A DNA stretch of 64,000 bases from an uncultured Nonlabens sp. (GCF_947495285.1 NZ_CANLXZ010000004.1:62001-126000), one strand, 5' to 3'. Positions 15,939 to 25,888 are shown, counted from the first letter of the stretch. The notes: a model not told the origin generated them from the letters alone. Made by a program: numbers and translations.

Positions 15939-17282
15939 ATGGAAAAAAACATCCAAGATTTTATCGATTTGATAAAAAAGAAGAATTCTAACGAGCCTGA
16001 ATTCATACAGGCAGTAACAGAGGTTGCTGAAACCGTTATACCATTCATCGAAAAGAATAAGCAATACCAGTCTGATAAACTGTTAGAAAGAATGGCAGAG
16101 CCAGAGCGTGTAACTATGTTCCGAGTGCCATGGACTGATGACAGTGGTCAGGTACAAGTAAATCGTGGATACCGTATTCAAATGAATAGTGCTATCGGTC
16201 CTTATAAAGGAGGATTGAGATTTCACCCATCTGTTAACCTAAGTATTCTTAAGTTTTTGGCATTTGAACAAGTGTTTAAAAATAGTCTGACTACTCTACC
16301 TATGGGTGGTGGAAAAGGTGGTGCTGATTTTGACCCTAAAGGGAAGTCAGACCGTGAGGTGATGCGTTTCTGTCAGTCCTTTATGGTAGAGTTGCAACGT
16401 GTTATCGGTGCAGATACTGATGTGCCTGCAGGAGATATAGGTGTAGGTGGACGTGAGATAGGATACCTTTTTGGGTACTATAAAAAACTAAGAAATGAAT
16501 TTACAGGTATTCTTACAGGTAAAGGACGTTCTTATGGAGGTTCTTTAATTCGTCCAGAAGCAACAGGTTATGGAAACGTATATTTTGCACAAAACATGTT
16601 AAAGACACGAGACCAAAAGATCAAAGGGAAAACAGTTGTTATTTCTGGATCTGGAAACGTAGCACAGTATGCCGCAGAGAAAATATTGCAACTAGGCGGT
16701 AAAGTCGTTACTATGTCAGATTCTGGTGGTTACATTCATGATGCTGATGGTATCGATGAGGCTAAACTAGAATTTATAATGGACCTTAAAAACAATAAAC
16801 GTGGTCGCATCTCTGAATATGTAGAGCAATATCCTAGCGCTACTTATCATGCAGGTGAGCGTCCATGGTCTGTAAAATGTGACATAGCTCTTCCATGTGC
16901 AACTCAAAATGAGTTAAACGGTGATGAAGCAAAAACATTAGTTTCTAATGGCTGTATTTGTGTTAGTGAAGGAGCAAACATGCCTAGCACGCCAGATGCA
17001 GTTGAGCATTTTGTAGATAGTAAGATATTATTTGCTCCAGGTAAAGCGTCTAATGCCGGTGGAGTAGCAACATCTGGTCTAGAAATGTCTCAAAATTCTA
17101 TGCGTTACAGCTGGACTTCTGAAGAGGTAGATAATAAACTACACTCAATTATGAATGATATTCATGAGGCTTGTGTTACTTATGGAACACAAGAAGATGG
17201 TTTTGTAGACTATGTAAAAGGTGCAAACATTGCTGGTTTTGTAAAAGTTGCAGACGCTATGCTAGCTCAAGGAATTGTATAA
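15939..17282 (+). CDS. gdhA: NADP-specific glutamate dehydrogenase
   Basis: Reductive amination of 2-oxoglutarate to glutamate, the main ammonia assimilation step; cytoplasmic hexamer. The 447-residue length fits the small hexameric type. The catalytic block is PMGGGKGGADFDPKG near residue 125, the substrate stretch is GPYKGGLRFHPSVN near residue 87 and the Rossmann glycine loop is VVISGSGNVAQYAAEK near residue 233. Monocistronic, with its own promoter and terminator and a palindrome copy between stop and terminator. Confidence 0.97.
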   Translation: MEKNIQDFIDLIKKKNSNEPEFIQAVTEVAETVIPFIEKNKQYQSDKLLERMAEPERVTMFRVPWTDDSGQVQVNRGYRIQMNSAIGPYKGGLRFHPSVNLSILKFLAFEQVFKNSLTTLPMGGGKGGADFDPKGKSDREVMRFCQSFMVELQRVIGADTDVPAGDIGVGGREIGYLFGYYKKLRNEFTGILTGKGRSYGGSLIRPEATGYGNVYFAQNMLKTRDQKIKGKTVVISGSGNVAQYAAEKILQLGGKVVTMSDSGGYIHDADGIDEAKLEFIMDLKNNKRGRISEYVEQYPSATYHAGERPWSVKCDIALPCATQNELNGDEAKTLVSNGCICVSEGANMPSTPDAVEHFVDSKILFAPGKASNAGGVATSGLEMSQNSMRYSWTSEEVDNKLHSIMNDIHEACVTYGTQEDGFVDYVKGANIAGFVKVADAMLAQGIV

Positions 17283-17305
17283 GAACTATTTATTTATATA
17301 AGTAT

Positions 17306-17321
17306 CGCTTTCGCGAAAGCG
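17306..17321. repeat. Dispersed palindrome, copy 5 (perfect, intergenic)
   Basis: CGCTTTCGCGAAAGCG between the gdhA stop and its terminator, so it is likely transcribed in the gdhA 3' UTR. Confidence 0.9.
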
Positions 17322-17338
17322 TTATTATAATCAACAAG

Positions 17339-17367
17339 AACCTCTGTAAAATCTACAGAGGTTTTTT
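17339..17367 (+). terminator. Intrinsic terminator of gdhA
   Basis: Stem AACCTCTGTA / TACAGAGGTT (10 bp) around AAATC, followed by a T run. Confidence 0.82.
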
Positions 17368-17384
17368 CAGGCCCTTAATTAAGT

Positions 17385-17392
17385 TATTTTTG
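17385..17392 (+). promoter_or_regulatory. -7 box of porZ-recO-TonB receptor operon
   Basis: TATTTTTG, full match to TAnnTTTG, 42 nt before the ATG of the porZ-like gene. Confidence 0.5.
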
Positions 17393-17434
17393 TTCTTATT
17401 CATCATATAATAAAGATGGGTACGTTGTAGATAT

Positions 17435-19717
17435 ATGAAAAAGCTAATACTCTTATTAATCCTCGTGAGCAATTATTGCGCGGCTCAAGATTTTTCTGAT
17501 TCTTGGGAAGGTCTTTTTTCGTTCACTAATATTATTGATATAGTCGACTCTGATGATGCCGTTTATGCTGCTAGTGAAAACGCTGTTTTTATTTATGACC
17601 TTAGTTCTGGAACCTTTACAACTCTAACTACGGTTAATGGATTGAGCGGCGATAATATAAGTCAAATTCACTACAGTGAGTCTCAATCTACGCTAGTTAT
17701 AGGGTATGAAAATGGGCTGCTGCAAGTAGTTGATGCACGTGGGAATGTAACTAGCGTTGTGGCTATACAAGATAAACAGGTTATAGCGCCAGATAATAAA
17801 AGGATTAACGAGTTTAAAGAGAGTGGTGATCTCATTTACATGGCTACAGATTTTGGGATCGCAATCTATAATCTAGAGCGTCTAGAATTTGATGATACTT
17901 ATTTTATAGGAGATAACGGAGAGCAATTAGAGGTGAAAACCATCGAGTTATTTGATAATTTTCTATATGCAGGTACTGCTAATGGAGGTATTAGACGGGC
18001 CAGTATTATAGATCCTTTTTTAATTGACTTTGCAAATTGGACCCAAATTAATGGTAATTCTTGGGACGAAGTAGAGAATTTTAATAACCGACTATTTGCT
18101 ACAGCGGTAAATAGATTTTTATATGAAGAAGGGCCAGTAGATTTTTTAATAACCCCTTTACAATTTCCAGGTAGAGCACTAGATTTTCATTCTTCAGGTC
18201 AATATTTTACGGTGGCCACTAGAGGTGCTGTTCTAGTGTATGATTTAAGTTTTACAGAAATTCTTAGAATAACAACAGTAGAAGGTATTTCTTATAATTA
18301 TACACAAGCGATTACTGTAGATAATGACTTGTTTATAGGTACAGAAGACGCTGGTATGATACGCGTAGATATTTTAAATCAAAATGATTTTGAATTTGTC
18401 GTGGCAGATGGGCCAGCTCGCAACGCAGCTTTTACAGTAGCTACATCTCCAGATGAGTTGTGGGTAGGGTATGGTGATTATGATGTTTTTTATAATCCCT
18501 TTCCATTAGAGAGGTTTGGGATCAGTCATTTAACGATTGATGCCCCTTGGGAAAACCTCTCATTTGACGATATTCTTAACGTTAGAAGTTTAGGTAGTAT
18601 AACTATTAACCCAACAAATTCATCAGAGATTTTTCTTAATTCTATGAATGACGGTTTAGTACAGTTGGTAGACGGAGCAGCGGCCACTCTGTTCGATAAT
18701 TCAAATAGCTCTTTAATCCTATCAGAAGTTCCTACTAATAATGGTCCTTTTAATTTTCAAAGATTACCAGATAGTGAGTTTGATAATCAAGGTAATTTAT
18801 GGGTGTCTCAAAGTCTTGAAGATAATTCATTACATAGAAGATCTCCATCTGGTCAGTGGAGAGCTTTTGATTTAAGTGATCAGATACCTGAAATAGCTCA
18901 AAGTACTACAAAAATGGTGATTACAGATGATGGTAAAATTATTTATGGTACTATAGATATTGGTCTGGTTGGTTTTGATCCAGAAACATCAGTCGCGGTA
19001 AATATTGACGAAGATAATAATCTTGTTAACAACTATATAGCCTCATTAAGATTAGACCTTAACGGGCAGTTATGGATAGGTTCTAATCTGGGACTACGTA
19101 TACTCTTTAATCCTAATAGTATGTTTACAGACACGCCTAGGGATGCAAGATCTGTGATAATTGAAGATACTAACGGCATTGCCCGAGAGTTACTCCAGGA
19201 TGAGGCAGTACTAGATATAGAGATAGATGGTAATAATAATAAATGGGTTGCTACTGCTAGCTCTGGAGCTTTCTTGTTTTCTCCTTCAGGACGAGAGACG
19301 TTATTTCAGTTTACTACAGATAACTCTCCATTACCTACAAATTCTATTAATGATATCGCAATAGATGAGGCTACTGGTAAAGTGTATTTTGCAACTAATA
19401 ATGGCATTGTTGCATTTCAAGGACAAAGATCTAGTAAGCCCCAAGATGATTTAGAAAATGTGAGAGCTTTTCCTAATCCAGTACGTCCAGGATTTGATGG
19501 AAACGTCACTATCGATGGATTAACAGATAGAGCACGAGTTAAAATAACAGACATAGAAGGTAACTTAGTTTATGAAGCAGTTTCTCAAGGTGGTAGCATA
19601 CCATGGGACACAAGAAGTTTTTCTGGTGATAAAGTAGCCTCTGGGGTCTATTTATTATTCATTTCTACTAGTGATAATATTGAGACTGCTGTTTCTAAAA
19701 TAATGATAGTGAGGTAA
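17435..19717 (+). CDS. porZ: PorZ-like beta-propeller protein of type IX secretion
   Basis: An exported 760-residue protein: signal peptide MKKLILLLILVSNYCAAQ, then propeller-type repeats of the two-component-regulator kind (repeated patterns such as VYAASENAVFIYDLSSG, IYMATDFGIAIYNLERL, KVYFATNNGIVAF), and a C-terminal ~80-residue sorting-like domain with AFPNPVRPGFDGNVTI. This layout matches PorZ, which in Porphyromonas helps attach T9SS cargo at the cell surface. The gene stands directly upstream of recO with no gap. Because other propeller proteins share the repeats, the PorZ assignment is probable, not certain. Confidence 0.78.
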   Translation: MKKLILLLILVSNYCAAQDFSDSWEGLFSFTNIIDIVDSDDAVYAASENAVFIYDLSSGTFTTLTTVNGLSGDNISQIHYSESQSTLVIGYENGLLQVVDARGNVTSVVAIQDKQVIAPDNKRINEFKESGDLIYMATDFGIAIYNLERLEFDDTYFIGDNGEQLEVKTIELFDNFLYAGTANGGIRRASIIDPFLIDFANWTQINGNSWDEVENFNNRLFATAVNRFLYEEGPVDFLITPLQFPGRALDFHSSGQYFTVATRGAVLVYDLSFTEILRITTVEGISYNYTQAITVDNDLFIGTEDAGMIRVDILNQNDFEFVVADGPARNAAFTVATSPDELWVGYGDYDVFYNPFPLERFGISHLTIDAPWENLSFDDILNVRSLGSITINPTNSSEIFLNSMNDGLVQLVDGAAATLFDNSNSSLILSEVPTNNGPFNFQRLPDSEFDNQGNLWVSQSLEDNSLHRRSPSGQWRAFDLSDQIPEIAQSTTKMVITDDGKIIYGTIDIGLVGFDPETSVAVNIDEDNNLVNNYIASLRLDLNGQLWIGSNLGLRILFNPNSMFTDTPRDARSVIIEDTNGIARELLQDEAVLDIEIDGNNNKWVATASSGAFLFSPSGRETLFQFTTDNSPLPTNSINDIAIDEATGKVYFATNNGIVAFQGQRSSKPQDDLENVRAFPNPVRPGFDGNVTIDGLTDRARVKITDIEGNLVYEAVSQGGSIPWDTRSFSGDKVASGVYLLFISTSDNIETAVSKIMIVR

Positions 19718-20440
19718 ATGCTTATAAAAACACAAGCAATTGTTTTATCCTCCCTTAAATATGGAGAGTCAGATCTTATAACAAGATTGTATACTAAAGA
19801 GTTAGGCACACAATCTTATATCTTAAAAGGAGTACGCAAGTCTAGAAAAGGAAAATTGCGCATTTCTTTTTTTCAACCACTCACTCAGTTAGAATTAGAA
19901 ACACAGCATAAGGGAAAAGGTGCGTTAGAATACATTAAAGAGGCGAGAGTTTTGTTTCCTTATCAAAATATTCATACGAATATTATTAAGACTAGTATTA
20001 CTCTGTTCTTTTCTGAAGTACTGTCACAACTATTAACTGAGCAGCAACCAGACGAAGAGCTTTTTGATTACGTCTCTACAGCTTTTCAATTTTTAGATCA
20101 ATCTGATCAAGTAGCAAACTTTTCTATAAAAGTGCTGCTAGATATGACTCGTTTTTTAGGTTTCCAACCAGATGTTAATACTATAGATTTACCATACTTT
20201 AATATGCTTAATGGTAACTTTGATAATAATGGGTTGCAGCCATATCATTTAACAGACATAGAGAGTAACTTGTTAAAGCCTTTTCTAGGCATGAAATTTG
20301 ATCAAATTAATGAGGTAAAAATGAATAGAGAAGAGCGTAATGGCTTATTAAATTTGGTCATTGAGTATTTTCAAATACATTTGCAAATCTTTAAAAAACC
20401 TAATTCATTATCAATACTAAAACAGTTATTCGACCAGTGA
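19718..20440 (+). CDS. recO: DNA repair protein RecO
   Basis: RecF-pathway mediator that binds ssDNA and SSB and helps load RecA; 240 residues. The N-terminal OB fold is clear (TQAIVLSSLKYGESDLITRLYT...GTQSYILKGVRKSRKGK), and the C-terminal helical part includes FSIKVLLDMTRFLGFQPD. The zinc-binding Cys set found in some RecO proteins is absent, as often in Bacteroidota. ATG 19718 follows the previous stop directly; the gene's end overlaps the GTG of the TonB receptor (GTGA). Confidence 0.93.
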   Translation: MLIKTQAIVLSSLKYGESDLITRLYTKELGTQSYILKGVRKSRKGKLRISFFQPLTQLELETQHKGKGALEYIKEARVLFPYQNIHTNIIKTSITLFFSEVLSQLLTEQQPDEELFDYVSTAFQFLDQSDQVANFSIKVLLDMTRFLGFQPDVNTIDLPYFNMLNGNFDNNGLQPYHLTDIESNLLKPFLGMKFDQINEVKMNREERNGLLNLVIEYFQIHLQIFKKPNSLSILKQLFDQ

Positions 20441-22839
20441 GATTAATCGCTATACTTTGTTTTTTTATATGTTTTTATACTACGGCACAAACAGTGACTG
20501 TAGTCAATGCTATTAGTAAGGAAAAGCTATTCTCTGTTGCTGTTTATAATAAAGATAAAAGCATTAGTGGTATTACAGATTTTAATGGAAAAATCTCCCT
20601 AGAGAATTTTTCAGATACAGATCGTATTTATTTTCAAAGCATGGCTTTTCAGACCTATGTAATTTATAAAGTAAATATTCTACCGCAAGGTACAATAATA
20701 GAAATGGTCCCTAGGTCAGAGAAGATAAATCCTATTGTTATATCTGCATCTAAATTTGCACAGCGCAAACAAGACATACCTCAAAAGATCATTTCACAAA
20801 ATAGTGCTCAGATACGATCTAATAATCCACAGACCAGTGCAGATTTATTACAACAATCTGGGCAGGTTTACGTGCAAAAATCTCAGCAAGGTGGAGGTAG
20901 TCCATTAATAAGAGGTTTTTCTACTAACAGGTTATTGTTAACTGTAGATGGAGTGCGTATGAATAACGCCATTTTTAGGGGTGGTAATCTTCAAAATGTA
21001 ATTTCTATAGATCCCTTAAGTATAGAGCGTACCGAGGTTATTTTAGGTCCAGGTAGCGTGGTTTATGGCAGCGATGCCATAGGTGGTGTCATGAATTTCT
21101 ATACGCTGAAACCTAAGTTTGCTCAAGATTCCATCTTATTCTCAGGAAATACTCTGATGAGATATGCCACAGCAAATAATGAAAAAACCGCACATCTAGA
21201 TTTTATTTATGGGACAAAAAGATTTGCATCTGCTACGAGTATAAGTGTTAATTCCTTCGGCGACCTTAAGATGGGTTCTCACGGTCCAGATGACTATCTT
21301 AGAAATCAATATGTAGACCGTATCGATGGAGTAGATGTGATCGTTAATAACCCAAATCCAAAAGAGCAAGTTCCTACAGGATACGACCAGATTAATCTCT
21401 TACAAAAATTTAGATACAAAGTAACGCAAAACTGGGAGTTTGATCTAGGTATCATTTATACCGCTACAGGCGATTTTCCTAGGTATGATTCTTTGAGTAG
21501 ATTTGATGATAACGGTATCCCTCGAGAGTCAGAATGGTATTATGGACCACAGACATGGTTAATGGTAAATGCCAAAGCTATTCATAGAGGTAATGGAAAG
21601 TGGTATGATAAAATGATCTTTTCTCAAGCATATCAACAGTTTGAAGAAAGTCGCAATAACCGCTCTTTTCAAGATGTCGAGCTTTTTCAGAATAAAGAAA
21701 AAGTAGATGTTTTTACTACATCTATAGATTTTGAAAGACGCAATCGCGAGAATAATGTTCTTTTTTATGGAGCAGAATTTTTACATAACCGAGTAGCGTC
21801 AGTAGGTAGTGTTTTTAATATAGATACTCAAGAACGTCAGGATGCTGCCAGTAGATATCCAGACGGCGCTTCATGGAGATCTCTCGCTGCCTATGGAAAT
21901 TACCAGTGGAGACTAGATTCTCAACTTACCATACAGTCAGGATTACGCTATAATCATATATGGTTAGACACACAATTTGATAATGTTTTTTTTAACTTCC
22001 CTTTTGAAGAGGCAAGTATCAGTACAGGTGCATTAACTGGTGCTTTGGGCGCTACCTATTTACCAGATAACACATGGGAGCTTAGAGCAAACTTTAGTAC
22101 TGCATTTAGAGCACCTAATGTAGATGATATCGGTAAAATATTTGACCCTAGCCCTGGGACCATTATTGTTCCTAATCCAGATCTAGAGTCTGAGTACTCT
22201 TATAATATAGAGGTAGCGGTTAAAAAACGTATGAATGATAAATTCACCTTTGATATTTCTGCATACTATACGCAATTAAAAGACGCACTAGTCGCTAGAG
22301 ATTTTCAACTTAACGGTCAGGATATGGTTATTTATCAAGGTGAACTAAGTCAGGTACAAGCCATTCAAAATGCAGAAAAAGCTACTGTTTACGGTATAGA
22401 AATAGGCACTCAATATGAGTTTAATAAAAACCTTAAATTGTACGGTCATTACAACTGGCTAGATGGCGAGCAGGAAGAATTAGACGGTTCTAAAGTAGCT
22501 GTGCGGCACGTGTCGCCTAGTTTTGGCGATATTCATGTAGTTTTTGAAAATAATAGTCTGCAACTGGATGGTTATATGATGTTTAACGGCAAGTTTGATT
22601 TTAATGATCTTGCGCCTAGCCAGCAATCACGTCCTCATTTGTATGCACTTGATAGGGATGGTAATCCTTATTCACCTAGTTGGTACACGGCAAATTTGCG
22701 TTCTAGCTATAAAATTAACAACAGACTTACCGCAACAGCAATTTTAGAAAATATTACAGACCAGCGTTACCGCACGTATTCATCAGGAATAGCAGCTGCT
22801 GGTCGCAATCTTATACTCGCGTTGAGGTATGCTTTTTAG
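20437..22839 (+). CDS. TonB-dependent outer-membrane receptor
   Basis: An 800-residue receptor: signal peptide (IAILCFFICFYTTAQ), a carboxypeptidase-regulatory-like domain (residues ~18-95), a plug with the TonB/plug blocks NPQTSADLLQQSGQVYVQKS and LLTVDGVRMNNAIFRGGNLQN, then a 22-strand-type barrel ending in AAAGRNLILALRYAF with a terminal Phe. The plug region resembles heme/hemoglobin or siderophore receptors, but the substrate cannot be fixed. The start is GTG 20437, overlapping the recO stop by 4 bp. No dedicated SusD or transport partner is nearby. Confidence 0.88.
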   Translation: MRLIAILCFFICFYTTAQTVTVVNAISKEKLFSVAVYNKDKSISGITDFNGKISLENFSDTDRIYFQSMAFQTYVIYKVNILPQGTIIEMVPRSEKINPIVISASKFAQRKQDIPQKIISQNSAQIRSNNPQTSADLLQQSGQVYVQKSQQGGGSPLIRGFSTNRLLLTVDGVRMNNAIFRGGNLQNVISIDPLSIERTEVILGPGSVVYGSDAIGGVMNFYTLKPKFAQDSILFSGNTLMRYATANNEKTAHLDFIYGTKRFASATSISVNSFGDLKMGSHGPDDYLRNQYVDRIDGVDVIVNNPNPKEQVPTGYDQINLLQKFRYKVTQNWEFDLGIIYTATGDFPRYDSLSRFDDNGIPRESEWYYGPQTWLMVNAKAIHRGNGKWYDKMIFSQAYQQFEESRNNRSFQDVELFQNKEKVDVFTTSIDFERRNRENNVLFYGAEFLHNRVASVGSVFNIDTQERQDAASRYPDGASWRSLAAYGNYQWRLDSQLTIQSGLRYNHIWLDTQFDNVFFNFPFEEASISTGALTGALGATYLPDNTWELRANFSTAFRAPNVDDIGKIFDPSPGTIIVPNPDLESEYSYNIEVAVKKRMNDKFTFDISAYYTQLKDALVARDFQLNGQDMVIYQGELSQVQAIQNAEKATVYGIEIGTQYEFNKNLKLYGHYNWLDGEQEELDGSKVAVRHVSPSFGDIHVVFENNSLQLDGYMMFNGKFDFNDLAPSQQSRPHLYALDRDGNPYSPSWYTANLRSSYKINNRLTATAILENITDQRYRTYSSGIAAAGRNLILALRYAF

Positions 22840-22859
22840 ATAATTGTTTGTAATTATTT

Positions 22860-22875
22860 CGCTTTCGCGAAAGCG
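22860..22875. repeat. Dispersed palindrome, copy 6 (perfect, intergenic)
   Basis: CGCTTTCGCGAAAGCG, 21 bp after the TonB receptor stop. No other terminator is visible between this gene and the next. Confidence 0.9.
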
Positions 22876-22975
22876 GAATTATGAACCAACCATTTATATA
22901 CTAAATACTTTTAATCATTAATAATTACCCTGCAAGCTGGCACTAGAAGTAAAACTCCAAGATCAAACATTTCAA

Positions 22976-23572
22976 TTGCACCGCAGTGGCGCATGCTATT
23001 GGGTAGAACAAGATGTTATTCTTCTTGCCGATGTTCATTTGGGCAAAAGTGCTCATTTTAGAATACACGGTATGGCTGTACCTACGCAAGCAGACGACAA
23101 AGAATATGATAAATTAAGTGCGTTAATAGAAGAGTTTAAACCATCTCGATTATGGTTTCTAGGCGATTTATTTCATTCATATAAAAATGCAGAATGGGAC
23201 TTCTTTGAACAATGGGTCAAGTCCCAAACCATAGAAATAGGTCTGGTAATGGGAAATCATGATGTTATATCTCGGGATTCTTTTGAGAATTTGGGTATGA
23301 AGACCTATGATTCCTTACAGATGGGAAAGGTACTTTTAACCCATCATCCAGAAGAAGTAGAAGGAAGTTATAACATAGCTGGTCACATACATCCATCAGT
23401 TAAATTACGTGGTAAAGGTAGACAGCAATTAAAACTGTCCTGTTTTTTTTGTACAGATTACGGGATGATTTTACCAGCTTTTGGTGATTTTACAGGCACC
23501 TACACTTTACAACCTAAAAAAGGTAATAGAGTTTTTGCAATTGCAGGTGATGAGGTGATAGAGCTTCATTAG
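22976..23572 (+). CDS. pdeM: PdeM-like metallophosphoesterase (ligase-associated)
   Basis: A calcineurin-like phosphoesterase with the full metal-site series: LADVHLGK, LGDLFHS, GNHD, THHPE and GHIHP. It resembles the small endonuclease/phosphodiesterase PdeM of the ligase-associated DNA damage response set. The first usual start codon is TTG 22976, giving 198 residues. However, the frame is open upstream, and the bases from 22937 would encode LALEVKLQDQTFQL, which looks like the first strand of this family; a CTG at 22937 could be the true start (211 residues). The partner helicase and ligase genes that often flank pdeM are not here. Confidence 0.83.
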   Translation: MHRSGACYWVEQDVILLADVHLGKSAHFRIHGMAVPTQADDKEYDKLSALIEEFKPSRLWFLGDLFHSYKNAEWDFFEQWVKSQTIEIGLVMGNHDVISRDSFENLGMKTYDSLQMGKVLLTHHPEEVEGSYNIAGHIHPSVKLRGKGRQQLKLSCFFCTDYGMILPAFGDFTGTYTLQPKKGNRVFAIAGDEVIELH

Positions 23573-23646
23573 GTCGGTTTACTTAAAATAATTCTAATTT
23601 TCTGTAATTACTAGGGTATTCTAACGGCAAGATCTATCTTTATAAG

Positions 23647-24492
23647 ATGTCTAGAAAATTAATCTCCATACTAAATTTAATAAGTGTTCTCATTTTAATA
23701 GCTTGGAATGGGTATGCAAATACTGGTAATTATAACGGTAAAAGTGTAGGTGAACTGAGTGCAGAGTATGATAATTTATTTACTCCAGCATCGTATGCGT
23801 TTTCTATTTGGGGTATAATTTTTTTAATGCTGCTAGTCTTTGCTGTCTATGGAGTTTATGTGTCATTTGCTAAAAAGCATCTCGCGGTAAATAAAGATTA
23901 TAAAACAGACTTTGTAAAAACTACGAGTCCGTGGTTTCTAGCTGCAAATGTTTTTTGTACCCTATGGGTGGCTTTATGGTTAGATGAACATATTGCAGCA
24001 TCTGTAGTGATGATGTTAGGGATCCTTTTCTGTTTATTAATGTGTGTGCGACAGTTAGATATGGAGATATGGGATGCGCCATTTCCAGTAATAGCCTTTG
24101 TGTGGTGGCCACTGTGTTTATATTCTGGATGGATAAGTGTCGCCACTATTGCAAATATAGCTGCATGGTTAAATGGGATTTATGAAATGGCTATAACTAC
24201 ACAGGTATATGTCACGTTAGTCATGATTTTTGTAGCTTTTATGATAAACATCAGTATGCTTATTTATCGCAATATGCGTGAATTTGCTCTAGTAGGAGTA
24301 TGGGCGCTAGTTGCTATATTTATGAGGTTTAAATCACCTATGGAAGGAATAAGTAAGTTAGGAACTAATCAGATAGCATACCTTTCTCTAGGTTGCGCCA
24401 TACTTTTAACGCTAGCAATAACTTTTCATGCTATAAAAAATGCAAAAACTAATCCTATGAAAAAAATGAAAGAGTGGAATGCCTCTCGATAA
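23647..24492 (+). CDS. TspO/MBR-like tryptophan-rich membrane protein
   Basis: A 281-residue inner-membrane protein with about seven or eight hydrophobic helices. It is longer than the classical 150-160-residue TspO, but the region FTPASYAFSIWGIIFLML is the TspO family's conserved first-loop pattern (tryptophan-rich), and Trp is frequent throughout (WWPLCLYSGW). Bacterial TspO binds porphyrins and acts in stress responses; here the role is unknown. It lies alone between the phosphoesterase and the flavin reductase gene. A TATCTTTA box at 23635-23642 lies just before the ATG. Confidence 0.8.
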   Translation: MSRKLISILNLISVLILIAWNGYANTGNYNGKSVGELSAEYDNLFTPASYAFSIWGIIFLMLLVFAVYGVYVSFAKKHLAVNKDYKTDFVKTTSPWFLAANVFCTLWVALWLDEHIAASVVMMLGILFCLLMCVRQLDMEIWDAPFPVIAFVWWPLCLYSGWISVATIANIAAWLNGIYEMAITTQVYVTLVMIFVAFMINISMLIYRNMREFALVGVWALVAIFMRFKSPMEGISKLGTNQIAYLSLGCAILLTLAITFHAIKNAKTNPMKKMKEWNASR

Positions 24493-24495
24493 AAG

Positions 24496-25833
24496 TTACA
24501 TTCCTTTAAAATCATTTCCCCAACTGGGGTAGTTAAAAATGGTTTTTTTTAGTTCTTTAAAAGTCATTTTGGCTTTCATTGCTATAGCGATCATGTTGAT
24601 TTGTTCACTAGCTTCTGGTCCTACGATGTGAGCGCCTATAATAAGTCCGTTGTCTTTATCTATAATTATTTTATAAGCATATGCTGTGGCATTGATACGT
24701 TTGTTATTAAACCACTCGCTTGCATCTTCTTTTAATACTTTGTATTTTGTGTTTTCCTTTTCAGCTTGTACTTCTGTAAGACCTATACCTGCACACTGTG
24801 GTAGGGTAAATACAGTGCTAGGTAGGACTGGTGTATCTATTTTTACCTTCTCACCGGTAAGATTTTTTGCGACTACGGTTGCTTCTATACTACTTAACGG
24901 TGTTAAGGGTAGGTTTTTACTAGATACGTCACCACAAGCATAAATATGGGGCTGACTAGTACTTTGTAAAAATTCATTAACTACCACGCCATTTTTATCA
25001 CTTACTATATTTGCCTTTTCTAGATCTAGAGATGACGTTGCAGGTACTCTTCCTGCGGTATTGAAAACACAATCTGTAGTGATTTGATGCATGCCGTCCT
25101 CCATGTAATAGTTAACGATATAACGGCTGCCTTTTTGCTCAACACTAGATGCTTGGGCGTTTTTAATTATTTTAATACCTAATTGCTCAGAAGTGTTTTC
25201 AACATGTTGGGCAGTAAATTCTTCAAATGGCGCAAGGATTTGTTTTCCTTTTTGTATCATGGTAACTTTAGATCCGGCTCTAGCTAGAATTTGTCCAAAC
25301 TCCATACCTATGTATCCAGCACCTACAAAAACTACCTTCTCTGGTACTTCTTTCAAATTAAAGAAATCTCCTGAGGTACGCATGAATTTTTCTCCAGGTA
25401 TGCCTAGTTTTAAAGGTGTCATTCCTGTAGCAATAACATAATGCGTGGCTTTTATTTTTTCTCCATCTAGAATAACAGTTTCAGGATCTATAAAAGTAGC
25501 TTCTCCATGTAAACAAGTAATTCCATTCTTTTTGAGCTCTTTTTTTGTCTTATCTGGTATGTCCTTGGTATATTTATGAGCATAATTCATTGCATCATTC
25601 CAGTTGATGTTAATGTTGCCATCGATACCATTACCGGTCATATTTGTTGCAAAATGAAATGCTTCTACAGATGCAAGAATAAGTTTTTTAGGATCACAAC
25701 CTCGCTGGGAACAAGTGCCTCCATATGCTCGATTATCTATTATGGCCACGCTCATCCCTGCTTTTTTACATCTAGTAGCTACTAATTTTCCTGCCGTACC
25801 GGTCCCAAAAATAAACACATCAAATTTCTTCAT
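24496..25833 (-). CDS. FAD-dependent disulfide-reductase-like oxidoreductase
   Basis: A 445-residue class I pyridine nucleotide-disulfide oxidoreductase homologue, similar to dihydrolipoyl dehydrogenase, glutathione and mercuric reductases. The FAD motif is FIFGTGTAGKLVATRC; the redox pair is C41 and C46 in GGTCSQRGCDPKK; the NAD(P) glycine motif is VFVGAGYIGMEFGQ; and CGDVS marks the second FAD contact. At the C-terminus, however, the catalytic His-Glu pair (normally HPxxxE) is replaced: the segment reads NYPSWGND, with Tyr435 at the His position and Asn440 at the Glu position. It probably acts on something other than a typical disulfide. Its substrate is unknown. Confidence 0.85.
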   Translation of the reverse strand: MKKFDVFIFGTGTAGKLVATRCKKAGMSVAIIDNRAYGGTCSQRGCDPKKLILASVEAFHFATNMTGNGIDGNININWNDAMNYAHKYTKDIPDKTKKELKKNGITCLHGEATFIDPETVILDGEKIKATHYVIATGMTPLKLGIPGEKFMRTSGDFFNLKEVPEKVVFVGAGYIGMEFGQILARAGSKVTMIQKGKQILAPFEEFTAQHVENTSEQLGIKIIKNAQASSVEQKGSRYIVNYYMEDGMHQITTDCVFNTAGRVPATSSLDLEKANIVSDKNGVVVNEFLQSTSQPHIYACGDVSSKNLPLTPLSSIEATVVAKNLTGEKVKIDTPVLPSTVFTLPQCAGIGLTEVQAEKENTKYKVLKEDASEWFNNKRINATAYAYKIIIDKDNGLIIGAHIVGPEASEQINMIAIAMKAKMTFKELKKTIFNYPSWGNDFKGM

Positions 25834-25888
25834 GATTTAAAGATAAGTGTGTGTATCCTGTCGTTGTATTAAAGAATTCTCAATATTC

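Noticed and set aside
17171..17410. 79-residue frame overlapping the gdhA end
   Set aside because: Cys/Trp-rich out-of-frame reading of gdhA that continues through the palindrome and terminator.
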